This document shows positions 48,831-57,407 of a stretch of 64,000 nucleotides of DNA, piece by piece. The notes beneath the pieces are model-generated. The model did not search any database and was not told the origin of the DNA. It saw only the letters and a program-made list of their open reading frames with translations. Each line of letters begins with the position of its first letter. Positions within the stretch are counted from its first letter, which is position 1. Origin of the DNA: Vibrio cidicii (lineage in GTDB: Bacteria; Pseudomonadota; Gammaproteobacteria; Enterobacterales; Vibrionaceae); assembly GCF_009763805.1 (NCBI RefSeq), contig NZ_CP046804.1, positions 1,240,001 to 1,304,000 on the forward strand. The letters are read 5' to 3'. Both the position numbers and the translations under genes were made by a program.

Positions 48831-49172
48831 TAAATTTCAGCATCTTAGATTAACCAAATCCGAGATTAACCTGATTTGGGAAGCCGGCAAACTGCCTAAG
48901 TTTTAAAACCCGAATTGACTCAAACTTTGTGGCCATTCATTTGCTTTGAAGATCAGTAAATTTTGAAAACTCGTTTTCGCAAAACTCAAAGCGAAAACGA
49001 CACTTCCAAAGCGACTTTACGGCAAAATGGCTCACCTCGCGCAATCCCAAAACTCAATTGAGGCAACTCCTCAAAACTCGCGTTGGCAAACAATGCTGAT
49101 TTGCCGAGAAGCCTGAACGAATGGCCAGAGGAAGAAAAAACAGGCTGCAAACAATTGATTTTCATTGTTTTA
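48831..49172 (-). other. Orphan cassette, family A copy 23 (mosaic)
   Basis: No open frame. Left third matches copy 10, the rest matches copy 12; the switch is near 48930-48960. Confidence 0.85.
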
Positions 49173-49298
49173 AGCTAACGCCCTGCTAAGGGGTGAGCAA
49201 TGCACTGCAAAAGTTACCGCACACCAACTTAATCACAAAACTCACCGCATGCTGAAAATGCCACGCATTGCGAATCCCTCTTAAGCAGTTTGTTAGGC
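49173..49298 (-). repeat. attC, subtype A
   Basis: 126 bp, core GTTAGGC. Serves GNAT 49293-49772 in place of the subtype F site used by its twin at 13025. Confidence 0.95.
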
Positions 49299-49772
49299 GC
49301 GCAGCTGTAATTGGTAAAAATCAGTTTCATCGTGCTTCGGATTAGGGCAGCAATATACCCAACCATTACGCTTATAGAACCTTAACGCCCTTGTGTTCGT
49401 TCTACTCACGGAAAGCACTGCACGATTGCAACCAGCTCGTGTCAATTCTGTTTCGATGTAGAGTTGAACTTGCTGGTTCAAACCGGAACCTCGAATTTCA
49501 GGCAACAAGTAAATCAAATGAACATAACCGGTATCTGGCTCGGGCGAAAAAGAACGAAACTCTAACTGCCCTGCCAGTTGTCCATCCAACCAAATATGGA
49601 TGTAAAACCAACCTGCTTCAGATTGCCTTTCTTGGATTCGTTCTCGATAACCAGCTATGAAATCATCAAAACCCGAGTAGGTTTCGAAGCTGCAATAGTA
49701 AGCGTCCTTTCGAGCGGCTACGCAAAAATCATAATCTTGCGCCAAATTGATCACTTTAAACTCTACTTTCAT
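49293..49772 (-). CDS. GNAT family N-acetyltransferase (duplicate 2)
   Basis: 159 aa, differing from 13025-13504 by about eight residues (for example MKVEF for MNVEF, DGQLAG for DEQLAG, GLNQQVQLY for GLSQQVQVY). All GNAT elements are retained, including RGSGLNQQ. Nucleotide changes are partly silent, so both copies seem to have been maintained as proteins. The 3' end and the TIR are the same as in the twin, but the attC belongs to another subtype. Confidence 0.87.
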   Translation of the reverse strand: MKVEFKVINLAQDYDFCVAARKDAYYCSFETYSGFDDFIAGYRERIQERQSEAGWFYIHIWLDGQLAGQLEFRSFSPEPDTGYVHLIYLLPEIRGSGLNQQVQLYIETELTRAGCNRAVLSVSRTNTRALRFYKRNGWVYCCPNPKHDETDFYQLQLRA

Positions 49773-49794
49773 CCCTAATCCTAAAGTGAATAGC

Positions 49795-49922
49795 GCCTAA
49801 CGCCGCGTTAAGTAGTGAGCAACGCAGCTACGAAACTTAACCAGACCACCGTAAACACTAAACCCAACGATGGAGTGAGAAATGCCATGCGTTGGGAATC
49901 TGTCTTAAACGCTTTGTTAGGG
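49795..49922 (-). repeat. attC, subtype O
   Basis: 128 bp, core GTTAGGG; left arm CGCGTTAAGTAGTGAGC. Serves cassette 49923-50807; provides the stop of its gene. Confidence 0.93.
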
Positions 49923-50771
49923 CTTTTTAACCACTAGCTCCGCTTTAGGGTCTTGGGGCTCTTTAGAGTCACTTAGTTGGGCATAAGCCAACTGCCCCGC
50001 CTGAGCAAGCGTGAAAATAACCGCTATAAAGCTCAGTAATTTTACCCAAGGTTTCTCCATCTGGATATTTAGCTTTTGAGACCAGTTGTAATTTGAAACT
50101 TTGACCTTACCTTTTTGCAGCAGGAAATACATAGATTGAAACCAATACACTTTTGACATGGTTGATTTATGTAACCTGACAAACTCTTTGTCTTGGAAAG
50201 CTCTGACTTCCTCTTCACCAGTTAGGTTATCTCTATGATTGCCATCATTTAGATTTTGCAGTGTTTTCATTCGAGGGTGAGCAATACTATCTTTACCATA
50301 CTTTTCGATAATAAGGCTGGAGAGGTTCTGTTTACTTGAGTCCTGTATTCTTACACCTTTTTCACCAGAAAGAACTTCATACCTGTGCGACAAAGCCTCA
50401 AAGCCATAGTTGATATTAGACATATTCCAATGAAGCCAAAGCGCACCATTGTTGTCACGTACAAATGAATAGAAGTCAGCGAGCATTTTCTTTTCTAAAT
50501 CATTGTAGTTTGCTGCTATGTCATCACGACCAATGTGTAACTTCTCTGCTACAAGATGGATCGAGAAACTATGCATTGTATGACTCTGAAGATGCAATAC
50601 AGCTATTGATGTAACTCGAGGAGAGATGTTCTCATTATTGTCATTCAAGTTTTCACAAGAGTAGTGAATAACATAGATATTGTGCTCGTTAGCCTTTAAA
50701 AACTTGAGTTTCTCTTTAATACTCAACTTAGCCACCCAAAACTTGCTGTTTTCAACCAAAACCAAAATCAT
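49917..50771 (-). CDS. Hypothetical membrane-anchored protein, 284 aa
   Basis: ATG at MILVLVENSKFW chosen; upstream codons read through attC. A soluble N-terminal domain of about 230 residues includes ALWLHWNMSNINYGFEALSH, a motif-like stretch rich in aromatic residues, and DIAANYNDLEKKMLADFYSF. Near residues 238-262 is one TM helix (VKLLSFIAVIFTLAQAGQLAYA), followed by a short polar tail. A front domain that handles nucleic acid plus a membrane anchor would fit a defence role, but no catalytic motif is certain. Not recognised. Confidence 0.6.
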   Translation of the reverse strand: MILVLVENSKFWVAKLSIKEKLKFLKANEHNIYVIHYSCENLNDNNENISPRVTSIAVLHLQSHTMHSFSIHLVAEKLHIGRDDIAANYNDLEKKMLADFYSFVRDNNGALWLHWNMSNINYGFEALSHRYEVLSGEKGVRIQDSSKQNLSSLIIEKYGKDSIAHPRMKTLQNLNDGNHRDNLTGEEEVRAFQDKEFVRLHKSTMSKVYWFQSMYFLLQKGKVKVSNYNWSQKLNIQMEKPWVKLLSFIAVIFTLAQAGQLAYAQLSDSKEPQDPKAELVVKKP

Positions 50772-50807
50772 ATCATGGAGTTTGATTTTAAGGTATGCCG
50801 ATCTAAG

Positions 50808-50935
50808 CCCTAACGCCCGCCTAAGGGGCTGGCAACGCATAACACTAAACTCAAACACAACAACCGAAACCACCGCGGCTCAATGGGACTGGAAACGCCG
50901 CGCGTTGACAGTCCCTCTTGAGGCGTTTGTTAGTT
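50808..50935 (-). repeat. attC, subtype V
   Basis: 128 bp, core GTTAGTT. Serves GNAT 50930-51463. First of three consecutive VCR-type cassettes. Confidence 0.95.
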
Positions 50936-51463
50936 GCGTACTTCCCATTCGCTTCGAATCACACCATATTTCACTGAATCATAATAGATCCCTTGGTAAT
51001 AACGAACTTTCCGCAGCCGTGCCTCTTGCTTCAAACCTAGCTTTGTCGCTAATGACATCATGCGATCATTTCCCGACCATGTTGTCATGCCTACCCGCTC
51101 TATTTCTTGTGTTTCGAACAGATACGAAATCCATTGAGATAATGCTATTGATGCGATCCCTTTTCCCCAATAACTTTCGTCATAAATGACAATACCAGCT
51201 TCAAGCCAACGGGTTTCCTCACATTCCCAATAACAACTCACCGTCCCAACGGGTAATTCATTACAAATGACTAACTGCATATCTGAACCAACCAATAACC
51301 GTTGGAAGGTTAAATCCGCAAAATCAGCCAAAGTCGGATGAGAATACGGAAAGTAAGGAGCATTAAATCGAGTCCATTCGTTATGCTCAGTCATCAGCTT
51401 AAACACACGCTCTAACTCATTTTCCTGTGCTGGCCTAACATCGACTGATAAGTCATGTTTCAT
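50930..51463 (-). CDS. GNAT acetyltransferase, RimJ/RimL type
   Basis: 177 aa from MKHDLSVDVRPAQENELERV. The acetyl-CoA site is AGIVIYDESYWGKGIASIALSQWI (GKGIAS about residues 111-116). A conserved helix follows (VGMTTWSGNDRMMSLATKLGLKQEARLRKVRYY), as in the RimJ/RimL and SpeG-like groups. GGAAAAATC precedes the ATG. The attC core gives the stop. Confidence 0.88.
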   Translation of the reverse strand: MKHDLSVDVRPAQENELERVFKLMTEHNEWTRFNAPYFPYSHPTLADFADLTFQRLLVGSDMQLVICNELPVGTVSCYWECEETRWLEAGIVIYDESYWGKGIASIALSQWISYLFETQEIERVGMTTWSGNDRMMSLATKLGLKQEARLRKVRYYQGIYYDSVKYGVIRSEWEVRN

Positions 51464-51482
51464 AGTGATTTTTCCAAAGAGC

Positions 51483-51609
51483 AACTAACGCCCGCCTAAG
51501 GGGCTGGCAACGCAAACAACTAAACTCAAACACAACAACTGCAACCACCGCGGCTCATTGGGACTGGAAACGCCACGCGTTGGCAGTCCCTTTGAGGCGT
51601 TTGTTAGGT
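51483..51609 (-). repeat. attC, subtype V
   Basis: 127 bp, core GTTAGGT; one base shorter arm (CAGTCCCTTTGAGG). Serves the DUF3465 cassette. Confidence 0.95.
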
Positions 51610-51613
51610 GAAT

Positions 51614-52009
51614 TTACTCGTACACCTGCCCATTGTGTTTCAACCAACCATGAGCATGACGATTTTGAGGATCTTTATGAGTCCAGTGAAGAACCCCACC
51701 CTTTTTGTTCCATTCGTATTCACCATAAAACTCAACACTGTCACCAACCTGTAAGTTTGGAATTCTCGGTGCTAAGTCGATGTTATGAGCAACCAGCAAT
51801 GTTTGTCCGCTATTGAGCTTTAAGATGAATTTTTGATGCTTTGAACCATCATTGTCATCAGGTAACACTTTCACTACCTTTCCGAATCCTTGAACCTGTA
51901 GATCACTTTGTTGCGATTTATAAGCTTGTTGTAAAACGGAGTCATTGGCATGCAAGCCGACCGAAAAAAAGCTTGCGAGAACAAGCCAAAAAGCTAAAAA
52001 CCATTTCAT
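51614..52009 (-). CDS. Exported DUF3465 protein
   Basis: 131 aa. Signal peptide 1-22 (MKWFLAFWLVLASFFSVGLHA). The mature domain has the DUF3465 pattern: VQGFGKVVKVLPDDNDGSKH, FILKLNSGQTLLVAHNIDLA, GDSVEFYGEYEWNKKGGVLH and WTHKDPQNRHAHGWLKHNGQ. It resembles an OB-fold with a conserved WTH.DP...H..GW end. Probably periplasmic; function unknown. Family length is complete. Confidence 0.87.
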   Translation of the reverse strand: MKWFLAFWLVLASFFSVGLHANDSVLQQAYKSQQSDLQVQGFGKVVKVLPDDNDGSKHQKFILKLNSGQTLLVAHNIDLAPRIPNLQVGDSVEFYGEYEWNKKGGVLHWTHKDPQNRHAHGWLKHNGQVYE

Positions 52010-52041
52010 AAAACTGTCCTTGTTCAATCCACTGACCATTC

Positions 52042-52170
52042 ACCTAACGCCCGCCTAAGGGGCTGGCAACGCATTACCACAAAACTCAAACACAACAACC
52101 GAAACCACCGCGGCTCAATGGGACTGGAAACGCCACGCGTTGACAGTCCCTCTTGAGGCGTTTGTTAACT
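52042..52170 (-). repeat. attC, subtype V
   Basis: 129 bp, core GTTAACT. Serves cassette 52171-53056; end repeat GTTAACTTTCA. Confidence 0.95.
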
Positions 52171-53040
52171 TTCATTATCTCGAATACTTACGCAAGCCAT
52201 TAGCGCTTCTAAGGTATAGCGTCGATAGAATTTTTCAAAGCCATAGAAAAAAATGGATGAAGCTATTGCCAAACTAAAACTATACCAATAGCTCCAATTA
52301 TCTATTTGAGACTGAAACAAACTCGCCCAAAACAATAGAACAAACACGAAGCAGATGTTTCTAGAAAAACCATAAAGAGCTACATAGTTTGCCATTTTGG
52401 GAACGTGATTTTCTGAGTTTTCTTGTGCGTAGTGATAAATAAAACGAAATAAATCACCTTTGAGGCACCCTTCTTCAATGATGTTATATGGCACTTCAAT
52501 TTTCGATTTTTCAAAAAATTGAACAAGTCGCTTTAACAGACTGCTATTCAAGGGCTCAGGAAGTTTAGTTGGCCTAACACCGAGGAGTCGATACATAATT
52601 CGCTCGATAGCAACAAAAGGAAGTAAAACCACACCAGAAACGATTTGTTTGAATACGCACCGAACAACATTCTTTCTGTTAATTTTACCAATAAAACATT
52701 CATGTTGTAGATGAAGAAAGTAACGCTTAACTGATTTAGACAAGTCGGTTGAAACATTTATAAAAAGATATTGAGATGGCCAACCATATGTATCAGTTAG
52801 ATATTTTTCAACAAATGAAGAGGATAACAAACTAATCAAATGGCCTACGATGTAGAAAACTATTATTAGCGCAATCAGAATAGATGACCCCGCAAATATC
52901 GAATCTTTTAGTTTTGGTGAAAACTCGCCAATCATTCCCCAAAAATCAGGCACAAACATAAACGATAGAACGCATGTAAATACACCACCAGGAATCAGAT
53001 ACCCTAAAAAGTCATAAAATGAGAATGGATTTTGTTTCAT
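52165..53040 (-). CDS. Hypothetical membrane protein, about 4 TM
   Basis: 291 aa from MKQNPFSFYDFLGYLIPGG. TM segments near residues 12-32, 50-72, 226-246 and 252-272; between the second and third is a cytoplasmic loop of about 150 residues with many Lys/Arg. I recall the front SFYDFLGYLIPGG in a widespread group of uncharacterised inner-membrane proteins. The stop is the attC-core TAA. Role unknown. Confidence 0.66.
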   Translation of the reverse strand: MKQNPFSFYDFLGYLIPGGVFTCVLSFMFVPDFWGMIGEFSPKLKDSIFAGSSILIALIIVFYIVGHLISLLSSSFVEKYLTDTYGWPSQYLFINVSTDLSKSVKRYFLHLQHECFIGKINRKNVVRCVFKQIVSGVVLLPFVAIERIMYRLLGVRPTKLPEPLNSSLLKRLVQFFEKSKIEVPYNIIEEGCLKGDLFRFIYHYAQENSENHVPKMANYVALYGFSRNICFVFVLLFWASLFQSQIDNWSYWYSFSLAIASSIFFYGFEKFYRRYTLEALMACVSIRDNES

Positions 53041-53056
53041 ATGTACCAATTTTGAA

Positions 53057-53181
53057 AGTTAACGCCCAATTAAGTAGTGAGCAACGCAATACAAAAGCCA
53101 CCGCATTGCGCCTTATACTCAAAACTCACCGCAAACCAAAACTGCCACGCGTTGCGAATCTGCTTGAATTGTTTGTTATGT
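53057..53181 (-). repeat. attC, subtype O
   Basis: 125 bp, core GTTATGT. Serves cassette 53182-53588; end repeat GTTATGTAATT. Confidence 0.93.
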
Positions 53182-53574
53182 AATTACTAACCCCAACACT
53201 GCAACTAAAAGAGCTATCAATGCAATTGATGTTGTTAACTTAAAGTTGGTGCTACTTTCGATGTTTGCTAAAGCCTTTTCGTAACTATTAAGACTTGATA
53301 CAAACATGTTTCTGCTGCGCTCTACAATGCTTAAGTTCCCATTCAACATTGTGATATCGGGAATTGTTCCGTGAAGCATGAAGTCACCACTATAAGTCGC
53401 GTCAAACTCTCGTAGCCATTTGTAGTAAACGGATAACTGTTCTTTGGCATCATTGAGTTTCTTGTTGGTAAAGATCTCAAATATCCCATACTTATCTTTT
53501 GATAAGGACTCTGTCGCATTTAGAATCTCTACACTCTTAGCCAAATAGCCATTTTTAGCTTCATCTAAATTCAA
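53176..53574 (-). CDS. C-terminally anchored coiled-coil protein
   Basis: About 132 aa. GGAGAA lies six bases before a TTG codon at 53574, which I take as the start; a TTG four codons earlier overlaps the ribosome site. The body is helical (LAKSVEILNATESLSKDKYG; SVYYKWLREFDATYSGDF; NSYEKALANIESST). One TM helix ends the protein (SIALIALLVAVLGLVIT). A tail-anchored layout suggests a membrane sensor or scaffold; family unknown. Confidence 0.6.
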   Translation of the reverse strand: MNLDEAKNGYLAKSVEILNATESLSKDKYGIFEIFTNKKLNDAKEQLSVYYKWLREFDATYSGDFMLHGTIPDITMLNGNLSIVERSRNMFVSSLNSYEKALANIESSTNFKLTTSIALIALLVAVLGLVIT

Positions 53575-53588
53575 TTTTTTCTCCAATT

Positions 53589-53714
53589 ACATAACGCCCT
53601 GCTAAGGGGTGAGCAATGCGCTGCAAAAGCTACCGCACAATGCTTTAATCACAAAACTCACCGCATGCTAAAAATGCCACGCATTGCGAATCCCACTTAA
53701 GCAGTTTGTTAGCT
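53589..53714 (-). repeat. attC, subtype A
   Basis: 126 bp, core GTTAGCT. Serves orphan cassette 53715-54054. Confidence 0.95.
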
Positions 53715-54054
53715 TAAATTTCAGCACCTTAGGTTGACCAAATCCGGGATTAACCTAGTTTGGAAAAACGACAACCACCTGAGTTTTAAAACCCGAAATG
53801 ACTCAAACTTTGTGGCCGTTCATTTGCTTTGAAAATCAGTAAATTTTGAAAACTCGTTTTCGCAAAATTCAAAGCGAAAGCGACACTTCCAAAGCGACTT
53901 TACGGCAAAATGGCTCACCTCGCGCAATCCCAAAACTCAATTGAGGTAACTGCTCAAAACTCGCGTTGGCAAACAATGCTGATTTGCCGAGAAACCTGAA
54001 CGAATGGCCAGAGGAAGAAAAAAAGGCTGCAAACAATTGATTTTCATTGTTTTA
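53715..54054 (-). other. Orphan cassette, family A copy 24
   Basis: No open frame. TTTGCTTT subgroup, close to copy 22. Confidence 0.84.
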
Positions 54055-54180
54055 AGCTAACGCCGCATTAAGGGGCGAACAACGCACAAAAGCACTTAAT
54101 GCATAGCACATTCATCACAAAAACAAACGCATGGCAAAAATGCCACGCGTTGTGAGTCCCTCTTAAATGCTTTGTTAGCC
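54055..54180 (-). repeat. attC, subtype O
   Basis: 126 bp, core GTTAGCC. Serves the brnTA cassette. Confidence 0.93.
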
Positions 54181-54182
54181 GT

Positions 54183-54428
54183 TTATCTCACACTTGAATG
54201 ATGAGACACGCTCTCTAACCTTTCTGCCAGCCAAATTTTAATGATTGATTGACGTGTTACACCAATACGACTCGCTTCTCTGTCCAAGGACTCAAGCATC
54301 CAGGCTGGAAAATCTACATTGACTCGTTTTTGCTTATACATCGGTCTTTTAGCTTGCGATAGATCCAGATCCATTACGATATCATCGTCGTCACTTTCAA
54401 ACTTGGCATCAAATTCATGCGCTTTCAT
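54183..54428 (-). CDS. brnA: Antitoxin BrnA (RHH)
   Basis: 81 aa. Acidic front (AKFESDDDDIVMDLDLSQAK) and a ribbon-helix-helix behind it (KQKRVNVDFPAWMLESLDREASRIGVTRQSIIKIWLAERL), as in BrnA/CopG-type antitoxins. It overlaps brnT by 14 bp, toxin gene first, as is usual for this family. BrnA represses its own operon together with BrnT. Complete. Confidence 0.9.
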   Translation of the reverse strand: MKAHEFDAKFESDDDDIVMDLDLSQAKRPMYKQKRVNVDFPAWMLESLDREASRIGVTRQSIIKIWLAERLESVSHHSSVR

Positions 54429-54681
54429 AAAGGCTTACCTCCGCTTTCCGTGAACGCCGAACTGAGATGATCCTGATATTCGCACCTCGGTAGGTAATTA
54501 CTCCTGACCAATGCTTACCGTTTAGTAAGCCGACAACCAAATATCTGGGCTCATCACTCGTGTTAGCAGGGATCTCGATAAGATCTGAATCATTCCACAA
54601 CCCTTGAGCTGTATGAAAATCAATACCGTGCTTTTCGAGATTACTTCTGCTTTTGTTTTCATCAAATTCAAATTTAATCAT
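54415..54681 (-). CDS. brnT: Toxin BrnT, RelE-fold ribonuclease
   Basis: 88 aa, the family length. Landmarks are FEFDENKSRSNLEKHGIDFHTAQGLW, the strand EPRYLVVGLLNGKHWSGVITYRG and the final IRIISVRRSRKAEVSLYE with the conserved arginines. BrnT inhibits translation by RNA cleavage. Its ATG lies within an 11-bp inverted repeat, the probable operator. Confidence 0.93.
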   Translation of the reverse strand: MIKFEFDENKSRSNLEKHGIDFHTAQGLWNDSDLIEIPANTSDEPRYLVVGLLNGKHWSGVITYRGANIRIISVRRSRKAEVSLYESA

Positions 54682-54709
54682 GAGTAAAAACTACACCCTT
54701 TTTACTCAT
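54680..54709 (-). promoter_or_regulatory. BrnTA operator overlapping the start codon
   Basis: Perfect inverted repeat ATGAGTAAAAA-(8)-TTTTTACTCAT. One half overlaps the brnT ATG, so protein binding would block transcription and an RNA hairpin could block translation. Confidence 0.72.
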
Positions 54710-54734
54710 TAGGCAAACTTTGTTTATTGATGAC

Positions 54735-54863
54735 GGCTAACGCCCGCCTAAGGGGCTGGCAACGCATAACCGCTAAACTCAAACACAACAACCGAAACCA
54801 CCGCGGCTCAATGGGACTGGAAACGCCACGCGTTGACAGTCCCTCTTGAGGCGTTTGTTATGC
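54735..54863 (-). repeat. attC, subtype V
   Basis: 129 bp, core GTTATGC. Serves the DUF6414 cassette. Confidence 0.95.
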
Positions 54864-55733
54864 GTAAATTGCAACTGGAATAATCTGAAATGCAGGCCCC
54901 TCTAAATCCCATTTAATTTCAGGAATGTTAAAACCACCTTCACTACCTAGACCAGCCATTGTCTCAAATGCTTGCATCAATACAGGAGAAGGCATCTTGC
55001 TCATAGCAGTTTTACGCAACAAGCTAATTTTATCGTTCTCACCAACACTCCTTATCACCTTGCCCAAAACACGAAAGTTGCCATCAACTAGATCAGACAT
55101 TTGAGGGTCATTTAAAAAAGCGGTTTCAACTGTGATCAAAGCATTATGCCCTGACTGTAGACCTTCAATGGTTAGATCCGTAGTATTGCCCGCCTTTAAA
55201 CTATCAGAGAATTGAAGCATTTGCTGACGCATTACTTTGTATTCATTATTTTGACCACCTTTGCCTTTTAGTTGCTTAGGCGCTTTATCGAACATTTCGG
55301 CAATTTCCATCATTTGAGCCATGCTATCTACTGTTTCTACAATTGGGTTTCTAGATAGCGATCCTTCAAACTCAATAAAATCACCAGCCTTTACAGCACT
55401 ATCCCCAGACAGTTGTAATAAATAATTTTTCTCGATAAGTTAATTACGTAGCTTAAAAAACAAAGAGGCAGGTGTATGAACTTTCTCTTCATTAGTTTCC
55501 AACGAATTAGTATCGGACTTGTTCTTGTCTTGACTGCCCGATAGATCAATTTTAAGTAAAGTTGAGAATGCTTCGCTTAAACCGAACCCTACTGATAACT
55601 TTTCATTTTGAGATGAGGTTTCTCCAGAAACTGTATTAATCGCTTTGACAGTACTGATCCCATCTTGAAGCATTGCTAACAGATCAAATACTAATTTCTG
55701 ATTTAAATAAACAGGAACTATTAGTCTTTCCAC
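54858..55733 (-). pseudogene. DUF6414-like protein with internal stop
   Basis: GTG start after GGAGG: VERLIVPVYLNQKLVFDLLA, QDGISTVKAINTVSG and so on to ASLFFKLRN, then an in-frame TAA (55440-55442). The same frame continues LIEKNYLLQLSGDSAVKAGD, SMAQMMEIAEMF and MSKMPSPVLMQAFETM to the attC-core stop. The full length of about 290 aa matches DUF6414 proteins, which are uncharacterised and often found in accessory islands. A single base change would restore it. Confidence 0.8.
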
Positions 55734-55747
55734 ATATCCTCCATTGC

Positions 55748-55875
55748 GCATAACGCCCGCCTAAGGGGCTGGCAACGCATAACACCAAACTCAATCACAA
55801 CAACTATAACCACCGCGGCTCATTGGGACTGGAAACGCCACGCGTTGACAGTCCCTCTTGAGGCGTTTGTTATGA
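55748..55875 (-). repeat. attC, subtype V
   Basis: 128 bp, core GTTATGA. Serves cassette 55876-56171; 13-bp end repeat (GTTATGAGTAATT), the longest noted. Confidence 0.95.
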
Positions 55876-56175
55876 GTAATTTTTCCGCGATAGTTTTTCT
55901 TTGTATTTTTTGTACTCTCTACTTTTGAAATACCAGTCACAACCAGCAAAAAAAGCGGCGCCAAATAACGTCATTAAATAAACTCGGTACGACACAATTG
56001 GAGACAAATCTAGGTAAAAATCATTTTGTACAAATGCACTACCTAAAATGATTGGAATACTAAATCCTAAACCACACCCTAAAAAGTGCCTGAAAAAGCC
56101 TTTCTTTTGAATCTTTAACCACTCAATTTGCCTTTTTCGTTCCATATGTCTATTGCTGTCCTCAAAATTACTCAT
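55870..56175 (-). CDS. Small hypothetical membrane protein
   Basis: 101 aa. A basic helix (MERKRQIEWLKIQKKGFFRH) precedes two TM helices (about residues 31-50 and 63-82) and a basic tail (KSREYKKYKEKLSRKNYS). The first ATG lies in the adjacent attC core; an internal ATG at MERKRQ is an alternative start. The stop is attC-derived. Not recognised. Confidence 0.55.
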   Translation of the reverse strand: MSNFEDSNRHMERKRQIEWLKIQKKGFFRHFLGCGLGFSIPIILGSAFVQNDFYLDLSPIVSYRVYLMTLFGAAFFAGCDWYFKSREYKKYKEKLSRKNYS

Positions 56176-56297
56176 AACGCTCTGTTAAGGGGTGAGCAAC
56201 GCAATAACGATGCCACCGCATACCACCTTAACCACTAAAACCAACGCATAGTAAAAATGCCACGCGTTGTGAATCCCTCTTAAACAGTTTGTTAGCT
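56172..56297 (-). repeat. attC, subtype O
   Basis: 126 bp, core GTTAGCT; arm CTCTGTTAAGG like 38698. Serves the IS-broken DUF2971 cassette. Confidence 0.94.
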
Positions 56298-56695
56298 TTG
56301 TTGGTTGATTGATTGTTCTGCTATTAACTGCCATGAATGTACATCGGGCTGACATTGCAACAATTTTAAATCTTTGCGTCCCCATGAAAGTAGTATCTCT
56401 TTAAGTTCATCATCAGAGAAATCTTTCTTTTTAGTTACATTCTTATATACATGCCGACCTAAATATATTTCCTTAATAGCACTTTCTGGAATATCCAAAC
56501 AATACAATGGACGCCCTGCTACTGAGATTTTACTCCAAGCGTTACTACGCCCATTGCCGAAATGGTAGCTAAACGGTGCGTATTTCGGTGATTGCGATCG
56601 CTCGTTTCGGTTTATTCCGATCACCTGATCCTGCCGTTTTTCTCTCTTCCTATTTTTACTCTAAGTGATCGGATTGCGCCAGTTTTCTCATTGAC

Positions 56696-57397
56696 TCACC
56701 GCCCAGTTTCTATTCGATGACTATTGTGTACCAGCCTATCCATGAGAGCGTCTGCGACGGTGGCGTTGCCGATCATGTTGTACCACTCCTTTACAGGTAA
56801 CTGACTGATGACGATTGTGCTGCTGTTTTGGTAGCGGTCTTCAAGCACTTCTAACAAGTGACCCGCATGCTCTTGAGTCAGTTTTTCCATTCCCCAGTCG
56901 TCGAGGATAAGCAGCGCTTTTTTAGCTAGGGATTGAAGTTGCTTTTGATAGCTACCATCCAGACGACCTGCGGTCAGGTCATCGAGCAAGCGAGTTAATC
57001 GGTAGTATCTGACGGTTTGCTGTTGGTCGCAGGCGCTACTTGCCAGAGCGCAGCCAAGATAGGTTTTGCCTGCACCTGTTGGGCCTGTGATCAAAATGTT
57101 CTGGTGCTTGTGCAGATAACTCCCCGTCAGAAGTTCACTCATCTGTTTGCGGTTGAGGTTTCGCCCCTCCTTGTAGATGAGTTGGCTCGGCTGAGCATCC
57201 ACTCTCAGCTTGGCTTGTTGTTTTAAGCGTTGGATTTTGCTCTGATTACGATTCAAGATTTCACTTTCCAGAAGCAGGCTTAACCTTTCCTCGAAGTCCA
57301 GCTCTGCGTAGGTGGTCAGTTGCTCTTGTTGCTGCTCTAACGCTTTCGCCGCATGACTTAAGCGCAGGGTTTTGAGTTGGTCATTGAGTGTGTTCAT
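56696..57397 (-). pseudogene. istB: IstB (copy 2), frameshifted near the end
   Basis: Identical in domain content to copy 1 through NSHRIE, then TGR and a stop. One extra T (plus-strand TTT at 56707-56709) shifts the frame, so the last 15 or so residues are lost. The ATPase core with Walker A and B is complete; whether activity survives is unclear. Confidence 0.88.
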
Positions 57398-57407
57398 ATC
57401 CTTTCTC

